A stretch of DNA of 64,000 bases from Rhodospirillales bacterium (lineage in GTDB: Bacteria > Pseudomonadota > Alphaproteobacteria > Rhodospirillales > JANQFP01). A program made the translations under genes and the position numbers. Positions 9,010 to 16,292 of this stretch are shown one piece after another. Under the pieces are notes generated by a model, which saw only the letters and a program-made list of their open reading frames with translations, was not told where the DNA came from and ran no database searches. The stretch's first letter is position 1. Every line of letters begins with the position of its first letter. The stretch spans positions 1 to 64,000 of the forward strand of contig JANQFP010000207.1 in NCBI GenBank assembly GCA_028277795.1. Direction: 5' to 3'.

Positions 9010-9189
9010 TTACGGGCGCAGCGCCCGCGAAGCGATTTCCGCGTTGAGCGTTTCCAGCGAAGCCAAGCAGTTGCGCCGCTCTGCGCTGCCGGGCGCGGTC
9101 GCGGCCAGCGCGTTGAAGATTTCGCGGTGCAGCGCAAGCAGCTCGCTAAGGCTGCGGGACGCCAGCTCGAAACGTGTAACGAGTCTCAT
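9010..9189 (-). CDS. Small helical protein downstream of the relaxase
   Basis: This 59-residue product begins MRLVTRFELASRSLSELLAL and is predicted to be all-helical. Similar short proteins beginning MRLVTRFELASRS are common next to alphaproteobacterial antirestriction and mobilisation genes, which is why it is called despite its size. The start at 9189 is preferred over longer frame-compatible starts. It lies downstream of the relaxase on the same strand, separated by 173 bases that contain a 12-bp inverted copy of its own start region. The function is unknown. Confidence 0.6.
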   Translation of the reverse strand: MRLVTRFELASRSLSELLALHREIFNALAATAPGSAERRNCLASLETLNAEIASRALRP

Positions 9190-9362
9190 GATCGTTTCCT
9201 CCGTTTGTCTCGAAGGCCCCGACCACCGGAGCCTTTTCGGCTCCGACCCCCACATGGCCCAGAGAAAGGCCTCCGGTGGGCGGCGGGCTGACAAACCGGG
9301 AGGGAACAGATGAGACTCGTTGCCCTAAGTAATCGCCTGGTTTCCAGCGTCGAAGCGAATGC

Positions 9363-10682
9363 TTAGCTGTCCAGCGAAGGGCCGCGCTTCCGGCGCCGGC
9401 CGCGCCCACGCGTTTGGTTCTGGTGCCGGCTCAACTCGCGGAAATGCTCGCGGACGCTTGGCGGTTCTTGGGCGTTCATGCGCGTGTAGTGCGCAACGTC
9501 GCGGTGAAGTTGCGCCAGTTCCTTTGCGTGCGTCTGGCGCACCCGGACGATTTCCTTTTGCAGCGCCTGTCGCTCTCTTAACTGCGCTTCGATGAGCGTC
9601 TGTTTTTGCGCCTGGTCTCGCACGAAGGCGCGATAGGCCTCGCGCTCGTTGTCCCGCCGGATGCGCCCGTATTTGCCGGTCAGACGGTCCCAAGCGCCTC
9701 GGAAACCTTTTGACAGTCGTGCCGTGCGGCGTGCGGTTTCCTCTCGCCAGCGGGCTTCCTGGCGCTCTTTAAGGCGCTGGCGTTCATGTCTGTGATGCTG
9801 CGCGAGTTGGCTTTTCTTGAAGGCGAGAGAAGCGGATTGCGAGTTGAAAGCACCTAGGGCTTCCCGGACATAGCCTTTCAAGACGTTCGTCATCCGCGCC
9901 GCGATCAACGCCTTGGTCTCGGACACCGGGCGCAGGGCGTTTGGGTCGCCGAGCTTGGCTTTCACCTCCTTGGTCCTTAGGCCCGTGTACCGCGCCACGG
10001 AATAGATCTCGCCCCGGAAATCGGCGACAACGAAGCCGCCCCGGTCGCCGCGCGCCAGCCAGTAGCCCCGCTCTTCGAGCGCCTTGGCGAACGCCGCCCC
10101 CGAGTCCGAAATCGCCCAGCATTCCTGGAACATCGCCTTAAGCGCTTTCGGGTCGTGCCCGTTGCGCTTGGCCTGTCGCCACTCGGCACGCGTGAAGTTG
10201 GTTGGGTCGCGTTGCCGGCTATCGACCAGGCCGCACGGCATCTTCCAGCCGTGCTCCATGAACAGCTTCTTCGACACGTCGCGGAGCTTCAGCTTGAAGT
10301 GCGGCAAATTGATCGCGCGCATCCGCTCCGTATCAATTCGCGACCAGACGCAGTGTGCATGCCTGCGCCCTTCCTTCTCATGGAAGACGATAATGCGCGG
10401 CTGGTTTTCGAGCCCGAGCTTGGCTTCGACCGCCCGGATCGCGGCCTTGAACTCCCGATCCGACACCCGCGCCGTCTCAGGCGGGTTGAGGCTCAGGGAA
10501 AAAAGGAACTTCTTGCACTTCGTGCCCTTGCTGATCGCATAGGCCTCCCGCATTGCGCCCCGCAGGTCGTTTGAGAGAAAGCCCCGGACCTCGTAGACCT
10601 CGACGTGATCGTTGTCCTGGGTCTTCAGAAGGTGTGCGGCCAACTGCTTCGATCCACCGCGTTCACTGCCTTTGAGAATCAC
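9363..10682 (-). CDS. MOBP-like relaxase/mobilisation nuclease
   Basis: This 439-residue protein nicks the origin of transfer and pilots the strand during mobilisation. The N-terminus (ILKGSERGGSKQLAAHLLK... YEVRGF) and the metal-binding motif RRHAHCVWSRID, with its HxH, identify the VirD2/MobA-like relaxase family. The C-terminal third is a strongly basic, probably coiled-coil extension rich in R, Q, K and E. GTG 10682 is chosen because it overlaps the MobC stop (GTGA) and matches the normal family N-terminus; the open frame extends further upstream into mobC. No coupling protein or type IV secretion genes are seen, so the element is at most mobilisable within this window. Confidence 0.85.
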   Translation of the reverse strand: MILKGSERGGSKQLAAHLLKTQDNDHVEVYEVRGFLSNDLRGAMREAYAISKGTKCKKFLFSLSLNPPETARVSDREFKAAIRAVEAKLGLENQPRIIVFHEKEGRRHAHCVWSRIDTERMRAINLPHFKLKLRDVSKKLFMEHGWKMPCGLVDSRQRDPTNFTRAEWRQAKRNGHDPKALKAMFQECWAISDSGAAFAKALEERGYWLARGDRGGFVVADFRGEIYSVARYTGLRTKEVKAKLGDPNALRPVSETKALIAARMTNVLKGYVREALGAFNSQSASLAFKKSQLAQHHRHERQRLKERQEARWREETARRTARLSKGFRGAWDRLTGKYGRIRRDNEREAYRAFVRDQAQKQTLIEAQLRERQALQKEIVRVRQTHAKELAQLHRDVAHYTRMNAQEPPSVREHFRELSRHQNQTRGRGRRRKRGPSLDS

Positions 10683-11062
10683 GGCCGCCGCTCCACCGGC
10701 AGGCCGAGCGCGCAAATCAGCGCGTCGCGCATTTCCCGCACGTCCCCGCAAGCTTCCCGCAGTGCCTTCTCGGTCTCGGGCGTTACGGGCAGGGAGCCCG
10801 TATTCGCGGCCCGCGCCAACTGATTCAGGTTATTGGCAAGCCGAGACTTGCCGAGTTCGCCCAGCACCTGCCCGAGGGCCCGCTGATCCTTCACGGGGCG
10901 CTTGCCGCGTGCACGCCGCAACGGCACCGCCCCATCGAAAAGCCGGGAGCGGACATAAGCCCCGATCGGCATGTTGCCTGCCGCGCGTTCGAGGATGGCG
11001 CGCTCTTCGAACGTTAGCCGCAGCGAAAAAGGCGGCGGATATTTCTTGCGGTCGTCTGCCAT
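10679..11062 (-). CDS. mobC: MobC-like relaxosome accessory protein
   Basis: This 127-residue basic protein contains a ribbon-helix-helix-like segment (PPFSLRLTFEERAILERAAGNMPIGAYVRSRLF). After this come a basic linker and a helical stretch (LGELGKSRLANNLNQLARAANTGSLP) typical of MobC-type DNA-binding proteins that help the relaxase open the transfer origin. The start MADDRKK at 11062 has GGCTGGA just upstream. Its stop overlaps the relaxase GTG. The untranscribed side (11063 onward) is where the transfer origin would be expected. Confidence 0.78.
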   Translation of the reverse strand: MADDRKKYPPPFSLRLTFEERAILERAAGNMPIGAYVRSRLFDGAVPLRRARGKRPVKDQRALGQVLGELGKSRLANNLNQLARAANTGSLPVTPETEKALREACGDVREMRDALICALGLPVERRP

Positions 11063-11217
11063 TCCAGCCTCGCCGGACAGACGCCGCAATCACCCCAACC
11101 CGAACTTGATCTTTAAATCAATAGGTTAATGTGGGTCAGGGCTTGCGACGATGTCCATAGCTTGGAACAGCAAGTTGCGCTGGTTGCGAGCCCCCGCAAC
11201 CAAAATCACCGCAGAGA
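11063..11217. other. Putative origin-of-transfer region
   Basis: The gap upstream of mobC contains TTGAT/ATCAA arms at 11106-11110 and 11117-11121 and a strong 7-bp hairpin GGTTGCG/CGCAACC at 11182-11201. Inverted repeats beside mobC-relaxase genes are typical of oriT, but no nic consensus was recognised, so this is placement by context. The mobC promoter should also lie here. Confidence 0.3.
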
Positions 11218-11250
11218 AGACCCGCCATTGGGCGGGTCTCGGCGTTTTTT
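11218..11250 (+). terminator. Intrinsic terminator-like hairpin, plus strand
   Basis: AGACCCGCC and GGCGGGTCT form a 9-bp GC-rich stem with the loop ATTG. CGGCG and six T follow. The T-run is 5 bases from the stem, so efficiency is uncertain. It would stop plus-strand transcription coming from the mobC upstream region, where no gene is recognised, and would insulate the oppositely oriented regulator gene to the right. Confidence 0.5.
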
Positions 11251-11261
11251 GGGTGCTGAGG

Positions 11262-12647
11262 TCAGGCGTTCGTGGGGGCGGGCCAGAGAATTCCCGCTTT
11301 TCGCCAGCCCTCACAGAGTTTCTCGAGAATCTCTTCGCTGGTCGACCAGATCCGGCATTCGCTCTGCACCTTGGCGGGAAAATCGGGAAAGACGGCCAGC
11401 AGCTCGCGAACCTCGCTCGCCGCCTCGATATCACGCCCGGCGCAGGCGCAGGCGCAAGCCATCAGGGCATGGTACCAATAGAAACCCGGCATCGGGACCT
11501 TCTTCAGCTCCCGGATGGCCGCATCCGGATCGCCGTCGAGCAGCTTTCGGAGGGCCTTCGGCATGTGGTGCCAGCCCGGATGCACGGGGCTGATCTCCTG
11601 TGCCCGCTCGAGGAGCGCAAGCCCGCGATCCCATTGGCCCGAATAGGCGTAGCAGAAGCCGATGTCGGCGAGCACATCGGCATGGCCCGGGTTGAGTTCG
11701 ACGGCTCTGTGTGCGGCGATGTCGAAATCGGAGAACTCCCCACGGTGATAGTGGGTGACGGCCAGGAACTGATAGGCCATGGCATTGTCGGGATCATAGG
11801 TAACGCTCCGAAGTGCCGCCTCCAGAGCCCGATCAAGAGCCGGGAAGTCCGCACGTTCGTTGAGGTGCAGTCGGTACTCGTCCAGGTAGACCGCCGCCAG
11901 GGCAGCCCAGGCATCGGAGGATTCGGCGTCCGACTTGAGGGCCGCCTCCAGCCCAGCACGCACATCCAGGTGCAGGTCCGGCAGATGCTTGGAATAGTTC
12001 TCGTAGAAGCGGACGATCCACCGATAGGTTTCCCACCGTTTGGCAAGACCGGAGCGCGCCGCGCGTGCGACGTAGCGTCCGAGCGGCCCGTATCTGTCGG
12101 CAACCCGGCCGGCAACCAGGCGGGCAATCTCGTCCTGTATCTCGAAAACACCTTCCGGCGTGCAGGGACGCTCGAAGTGCTCCGAGAAGAGGTGACCGTC
12201 GGTTGTCGCATCGACGAGCCGCACGTTGACACGCACCCTGTCGCTCGACTTGCGCAGACTGCCCTCCGGCACGAAGTCCACGCCGAGCTCCTGGTGGAGT
12301 TGGCGGATGTCGACGCCGTCGCGCGCCAGTTTCGTCGTCGTGGAGCGCGAGAAGACGAAGAGGTCCTTGAAACGTGCCAGATTGGCGATGGTCTCCTCCG
12401 TAAGGCCGTCTGCGAAATACTGGTCACCCGGATCGGCGCCGTAGTTTTGGAAGGGCAGGACCGCGATCGAAGGGCCGCGCGCCATCGGCCTCTTTAGCGG
12501 CGTGTGCCTTGGGTCGCGTTCGGCTCGCAGCTTGAATACGGGCACGTAACTGCCCTTCGGCAGTGAGATCTCCAGCGGGTCCTCGGCCCCCGCCTCTCGG
12601 TAGTACTCCGAGAGTCGCCGCCGCAGGCGGCCGGCCTCCACCCGCAC
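11262..12647 (-). CDS. TolB/TPR transcriptional regulator, 5'-truncated
   Basis: The protein combines the end of an N-terminal winged-helix-like domain (VEAGRLRRRLSEYY... PKGSYVPVF), a TolB/FlgO-like domain (SIAVLPFQNYGADPGDQYFADGLTEE), and a TPR array through residue ~430. Such proteins are CadC/adenylate-cyclase-like regulators. Family-like coding continues upstream of the first usable start (GTG 12647) in the same frame to about 12783, reading SKRLSGFLRYIVDKALAG. No ATG, GTG or TTG is available before an in-frame stop at 12810-12812. The 5' end has therefore probably been lost and the gene may be inactive. It is divergent from, and abuts, another truncated gene. Confidence 0.7.
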   Translation of the reverse strand: MRVEAGRLRRRLSEYYREAGAEDPLEISLPKGSYVPVFKLRAERDPRHTPLKRPMARGPSIAVLPFQNYGADPGDQYFADGLTEETIANLARFKDLFVFSRSTTTKLARDGVDIRQLHQELGVDFVPEGSLRKSSDRVRVNVRLVDATTDGHLFSEHFERPCTPEGVFEIQDEIARLVAGRVADRYGPLGRYVARAARSGLAKRWETYRWIVRFYENYSKHLPDLHLDVRAGLEAALKSDAESSDAWAALAAVYLDEYRLHLNERADFPALDRALEAALRSVTYDPDNAMAYQFLAVTHYHRGEFSDFDIAAHRAVELNPGHADVLADIGFCYAYSGQWDRGLALLERAQEISPVHPGWHHMPKALRKLLDGDPDAAIRELKKVPMPGFYWYHALMACACACAGRDIEAASEVRELLAVFPDFPAKVQSECRIWSTSEEILEKLCEGWRKAGILWPAPTNA

Positions 12648-12780
12648 AATCGTGTCGATGGCCGGGTCGAAAGTTTCCGGCTTCCCGAAAACATCGACCC
12701 CGATCGCGTAGCCACTGATCGTCTCCGCCTGGCCGGCCAGAGCCTTATCGACGATGTAACGCAGGAAGCCTGACAGACGT

Positions 12781-13224
12781 TTGGACCGGGTTAAGGGGGG
12801 CAGGCCACTTCATCCCGCCTGGTCGGGCAGCGTGCTGGACGAGGCCTCCGGAGTCGTTCTCGCGCTATGTACGCTCTACATGGCGGTCGTGGTGTTGCGC
12901 AGTGTGGTCAAGGCCGAGACCGTGACCCGCGATGTGATCAGTGGCGCGGTCGCGGTGTACGTGCTCCTGGGCGTGGCCTGGGCGGTGATCTACGTCCTGA
13001 TCGAGGGGCTGGTTCCGGGCTCCTTTGCCGTAGAAGAGGTCGGCAAGGGAACCATTTGGGACCAACTGCTCTATTTCAGCTTTGCCACGTTGACGACACT
13101 TGGATACGGCGACATCTCTCCGCTCAGCCCGGTTGCCCGGATCTGGGCCGTCTTCGAGGCGATCTGCGGCACCTTTTTCTTGGCGGTGCTGGTCTCGCGG
13201 CTCGTCGGACTATACAGATCCTAG
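12781..13224 (+). CDS. Two-TM potassium-channel-like protein, probably N-terminally truncated
   Basis: The 147-residue reading frame carries the K+ selectivity signature TLTTLGYGDISP in a pore loop between transmembrane helices. WAVIYVLIEGLVPGSF lies before the pore and FEAICGTFFLAVLVSRLVGL after it. Relatives usually have additional N-terminal membrane helices, so this copy probably lost its 5' part. The only start here is TTG 12781 or internal codons such as GTG 12829. The truncation point coincides with that of the divergent TolB/TPR gene. Its last 26 bases are duplicated 1.8 kb downstream. The remnant may not be expressed. Confidence 0.65.
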   Translation: MDRVKGGRPLHPAWSGSVLDEASGVVLALCTLYMAVVVLRSVVKAETVTRDVISGAVAVYVLLGVAWAVIYVLIEGLVPGSFAVEEVGKGTIWDQLLYFSFATLTTLGYGDISPLSPVARIWAVFEAICGTFFLAVLVSRLVGLYRS

Positions 13225-13239
13225 TGCTGCCTAACTGGG
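13199..13239. repeat. Direct repeat, left copy (3' end of channel gene)
   Basis: This 41-base segment covers the last codons and stop of the channel gene plus 15 bases. It recurs at 15005-15045 with one mismatch (T versus G in GCTGCCTAACTGGG). The copies frame about 1.77 kb containing the repeat-rich membrane protein gene. Confidence 0.85.
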
Positions 13240-13381
13240 GCGTGACCTTTCCTGTTCATGCCGTCCGTTCTGAAGCGCGCGCAGGGACGGTGTGGCACGA
13301 CGGGTGTTCCCGGAGGCCACGCCACTCGGGTTCGGCGCATGTGGAGATCGGATCGCGAGTGGCTGTTCCGGACGGTGCCGG

Positions 13382-14827
13382 TCAGCCGCCCAGGGCGGTC
13401 CAGACCAGCTCGGCCGACTTGTAGGGCAGCCACAGAAGCAGGACGTCGCCGGTGTCCCCGGGCACCGGGAGCCCCAGCGCGTGCAGCCACGACAGCGGCA
13501 CGAAGAACCGCAGGAACATCAGCCCGGCGACGCCCCAGACGACCGCGGGCACGAGCCACTGGACGGTCCTGACGGCGCCGAGGCGCAGCCGCTCGCCCGC
13601 CTCCGGCGGCCCGTCGGCGAGGGCGCGCAGCACGGCGTCGCGGCCGAGATGGGGCAGGCGGACCAGCGCCGCGGTGCCGGCCCCCAGGTGGACCAGGGTC
13701 GGCAGCAGGGTCGAGAACAGCATCAGGGTCACCATCAGCCCGGCCCCGAAGGGATGGTCCCGGAAATCGCGCATCTGGGCCATCCAGTCGACCACCTGCG
13801 GGTCGGCCCCCTCCACCCGCCACGCGACCACCGCGTTCAGCCCCGCCACGCCGGCGCTGAACAGGGCCGACAAGGCACATACGCAGACGACCGCGATCAC
13901 CAGGTCGACGAGGACGCCGACGCCGTAGCGCGCGAACGTAGCCGCCGCCGCTCCGTCCACCGCCACCCACCACCGCATCATCCGCCGCGTCACCGTCAGC
14001 GACCCCCAGTCCAACAGACTGTTGGCAAAGGGAAAAACCACGAAAAACATGACCCAAGTCAATGACACGGGGTTTAATTCCCCTAAGCTTAATAAGAGCA
14101 AAGCGACAGCGCCAGCGACAGCGAAAGCGCCAGCGAAAGCGCCAGCGAAAGCGAAAGCGCCAGCGAAAGCGAAAGCGCCAGCGCCAGCGCCAGCGCCAGC
14201 GCCAGCGCCAGCGCCAGCGCCAGCGACAGCGACAGCGACAGCGACAGCGAAAGCGAGCCACTCGACCGCGCCTCCGATCAGTCCGCCGAGGCCACCGCTC
14301 CCCGGGAGCGCTTTGCGGACCGGACGGGCCACCGCGGCGCCGGCCTTTTCGAACCAGTCGCGCCTGAACGCCGTGAAGAAGAACGCGGCGACCACGACGA
14401 CCCACACGAGCAACCCCAGACGCGCCGGGATGCCGGCATCCGGATCCGCCAGCTCCACCCCGCCCACCCGTCCCTGGGCCGCGAGCAGGTAGCCGACGAG
14501 AAAGAAGAGGATCGGGTACAGGAAAGCCAGGCTCAGGCAGCGCGCCCATGGCCGCGCGAAAGCGCTGCGCGACCCGTCGACCGCCAGGTAGCCGAACCAG
14601 CGGTCGATGTGCCCGAGCAGACGGTCCAGAGCCGCCCGCATGCGCGCCCAGCGGCCGGGGTCGAGGCGGGCTTCGTACCTCTCCCTGAGCCGCCGGCGGT
14701 CTTCGGGATCACGCAGTGCGTTGGCGAAGTAGAGGGTGAACGGCACCCATAGGGCCAGGGCCGCGGCCGTAACGATGCCGATGACGGTGATCAGATCACC
14801 GAGCCCGAAGGCCCAAGGGTCGTCCAT
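13382..14827 (-). CDS. Polytopic membrane protein with dipeptide-repeat transmembrane segment
   Basis: This 481-residue protein has a single helix near residue 20 (LITVIGIVTAAALALWVPFTLYF), a soluble part with DPEDRRRLRERYEARLDPGRW, and then several transmembrane helices to the C-terminus. Between residues ~190 and ~241 lies a run of Ala-Gly, Ala-Phe and Ala-Val dipeptides, encoded by 26 tandem hexamers, which is long enough to span the membrane. Hexamer gain or loss would change its length without breaking the frame. The upstream base context gives no clear ribosome-binding site. The family is not recognised. The gene lies wholly between the two 41-bp direct repeats, so it may have arrived as a unit. 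Confidence 0.7.
   Translation of the reverse strand: MDDPWAFGLGDLITVIGIVTAAALALWVPFTLYFANALRDPEDRRRLRERYEARLDPGRWARMRAALDRLLGHIDRWFGYLAVDGSRSAFARPWARCLSLAFLYPILFFLVGYLLAAQGRVGGVELADPDAGIPARLGLLVWVVVVAAFFFTAFRRDWFEKAGAAVARPVRKALPGSGGLGGLIGGAVEWLAFAVAVAVAVAGAGAGAGAGAGAGAGAFAFAGAFAFAGAFAGAFAVAGAVALLLLSLGELNPVSLTWVMFFVVFPFANSLLDWGSLTVTRRMMRWWVAVDGAAAATFARYGVGVLVDLVIAVVCVCALSALFSAGVAGLNAVVAWRVEGADPQVVDWMAQMRDFRDHPFGAGLMVTLMLFSTLLPTLVHLGAGTAALVRLPHLGRDAVLRALADGPPEAGERLRLGAVRTVQWLVPAVVWGVAGLMFLRFFVPLSWLHALGLPVPGDTGDVLLLWLPYKSAELVWTALGG
14102..14257. repeat. 26-unit tandem hexanucleotide repeat
   Basis: Units AGCGCC, AGCGAA and AGCGAC (last unit AGCGAG) run without interruption for 156 bases inside the minus-strand membrane-protein gene. 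Variation is confined to the last two bases of each hexamer. On the coding strand each unit is GCT plus GGC, TTC or GTC, so alanine is constant and only the second residue varies. Confidence 0.92.
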
Positions 14828-15403
14828 CCGTCCCCCCTGACAGAACCGGCGGACCGCATTGCGACGGCACGCGCAATCGTAAGGCGGAGGGTGGTCGGGT
14901 CAAGGTATTGGTGCATACCCGCGCACGCCGTCGGACGGTGCGCACGGAAGCACGGCCAGGGTCTCGACCGCCCACCATGAGCCCTTGCAGCGGCTCGGCG
15001 ACAGGGCTCGTCGGACTATACAGATCCTAGTGCTGCCGAACTGGGCACGGAGATCCATCGAACCATAGCCGGCTTGCCTGGTCTTCTGTTCGCCGTGAGC
15101 ACGCTTGTGCTGGCGCAGGTTCCGCGGCCGGCGCAGCGGTCAAAGCCAACACATGGCAGCACCGAAAACCCCTGCATCCCCGTTCAACAAACCCCTTGCC
15201 AACAGGGAGCCGTCCACATGGGGCTATGAAGCGAAGAACTGGCCCGCGCGCATGAGGTCCTCGCGCCATTGAGGCGGTTTCGACCCGGCAGGGCGGCCAT
15301 GCCCCACCCGCCACCACCCTCAAGCGGGGCACCTTCACCCAAGCGCGCTCAATGCTCACACGTAACGGCTTGAAAACGCGGCGATCGTGAAGCCGCGCCG
15401 GCC
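14828..15403. other. Gene-free stretch before the injection-system operon
   Basis: No protein gene is supported. The stretch contains the right direct repeat at 15005-15045. An inverted repeat TGCCCC/GGGGCA (15300-15305 and 15326-15331, 20-base spacer) lies about 75-100 bases upstream of the sigma-54 promoter, a distance at which activator sites are often found, but it does not match a known activator consensus. Confidence 0.4.
15005..15045. repeat. Direct repeat, right copy
   Basis: This is the second copy of the 41-base segment at 13199-13239, with a single mismatch. No channel-gene sequence precedes it here, so it is the duplicated, non-coding copy of the channel gene 3' end. Confidence 0.85.
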
Positions 15404-15419
15404 TGGCACGCCGCTTGCT
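15404..15419 (+). promoter_or_regulatory. Sigma-54 (-24/-12) promoter of the injection-system operon
   Basis: TGGCACGCCGCTTGCT matches the sigma-54 consensus TGGCACG-N4-TTGCW exactly, with GG and GC separated by 10 bases. Transcription should begin near 15430, about 27 bases before the first gene of the cluster. The cluster has no obvious internal promoter gap until its end, so this promoter may drive the whole 30 kb. Confidence 0.8.
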
Positions 15420-15456
15420 CCTACAGCCGGCACATGACGAGACCGAGCGCGGCGCC

Positions 15457-15687
15457 ATGACACCGGATCGCGTCCAGCACATCAAACTGGAGCTGACGGA
15501 CTACGTCCGGGAACGCCCGAACGCGGGCGACACCTTGGACGGCATCGTGCGGTGGTGGCTGAGTGACGGGCTGCGGAACTCCACCCGATCGGACGTCGAA
15601 ATGGCGCTCCGCCAGATGTGCAGGGAGGGCACCATGGAACGGGTCGGCCGGATCTATCGGTCGACGGCTCCGGAGGGGACGGTCTGA
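15457..15687 (+). CDS. Small winged-helix-like protein, first gene of the eCIS operon
   Basis: This 76-residue protein reads HIKLELTDYVRERPNAGDTLDGIVRWWL...SDVEMALRQMCREGTMERVGRIYRS, which has the look of a small winged-helix domain with a C-terminal wing. ATG 15457 is preferred to the longer frame. It overlaps the DUF4255 gene by one base (TGATG). A regulatory or assembly role is possible; no function is established and the family is not firmly recognised. Confidence 0.6.
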   Translation: MTPDRVQHIKLELTDYVRERPNAGDTLDGIVRWWLSDGLRNSTRSDVEMALRQMCREGTMERVGRIYRSTAPEGTV

Positions 15688-16292
15688 TGGCGTCCTACGC
15701 CGCCGTCACCGGAGTGATGGAGGCGCTGCAGCGCTTCTTCGAGGCGCGCCTGGACAGTTTCGCCTCGGACGGAGACGGGGCGCCGACCATCCGAGTCATG
15801 GGGAGCGCCAATTTCCGCGAGCAGATCGCCGGCAACATGTTGGGCATCTATCTGCATCGCATCACCATCGACCCGCACGGGCGCCAGCGCGCGTTCGCCG
15901 CCATCGGGCCCGAGGCGGCCGGTCCACGGCCGGAACTGCCGGTCAACCTCCATTTCCTGCTGATCTCGACGGGCAGCCCCTTCGTCGAGACCAGCCTGAT
16001 GGCCTGGGCGCTGATCCAGCTCACCCAACAGGCCACCCTCGACAGCGCCGAGCTCGGCGAGGCCGAAGGCGCCGACGTCACGCCCGCGGAGGTCCTCACG
16101 GTGACCCCGGAAGAGATGACGACGGAGGACCTGATGCGCATCTGGGACACCCTCGACGCGCCCTATACGACCAGCGTGCCGATCATCGTCCGCACCGTGC
16201 GGCTCGCCCTCGACGCGGACCGCTCGGCCGGCCGCCCGGTGCGGACGCGCGTCTTCGAGGTTCATCCGCAGCGGGCCCGCGCCAATGGCTGA
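15687..16292 (+). CDS. DUF4255 tail-terminator/cap protein (Pvc16/Afp16-like)
   Basis: In eCIS particles the DUF4255 protein caps the tube and sheath at the end away from the baseplate. This 201-residue protein begins MASYAAVTGVMEALQRFFEARL and contains the core NFREQIAGNMLGIYLHRITIDPHGR, followed by LPVNLHFLLISTG and later ADVTPAEVLTVTPEEMTTEDLMRIWDTL, all typical of the family. The start overlaps the preceding stop, and the end overlaps the next gene by 8 bases. Here the cap gene is near the front of the operon, whereas in the Photorhabdus and Serratia clusters it is last. Confidence 0.85.
   Translation: MASYAAVTGVMEALQRFFEARLDSFASDGDGAPTIRVMGSANFREQIAGNMLGIYLHRITIDPHGRQRAFAAIGPEAAGPRPELPVNLHFLLISTGSPFVETSLMAWALIQLTQQATLDSAELGEAEGADVTPAEVLTVTPEEMTTEDLMRIWDTLDAPYTTSVPIIVRTVRLALDADRSAGRPVRTRVFEVHPQRARANG

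Noticed and set aside
14102-14257. Hexamer tract considered as a CRISPR array or iterons
   Set aside because: There are no spacers; the units are contiguous and sit in frame inside a coding gene.
14022-14492. Plus-strand frame encoding Lys/Ala/Pro repeats over the hexamer tract
   Set aside because: It is the complement of the membrane-protein repeat; the minus-strand frame gives a coherent transmembrane protein, the plus-strand one does not.
13240-15004. Insertion sequence between the 41-bp repeats
   Set aside because: No transposase and no terminal inverted repeats were seen, and 41 bp is too long for an ordinary target duplication.
15027-15485. 152-codon minus-strand frame over the sigma-54 promoter
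   Set aside because: Arg/Pro/Cys-rich product typical of chance frames in GC-rich DNA, overlapping a clear promoter and the first operon gene.
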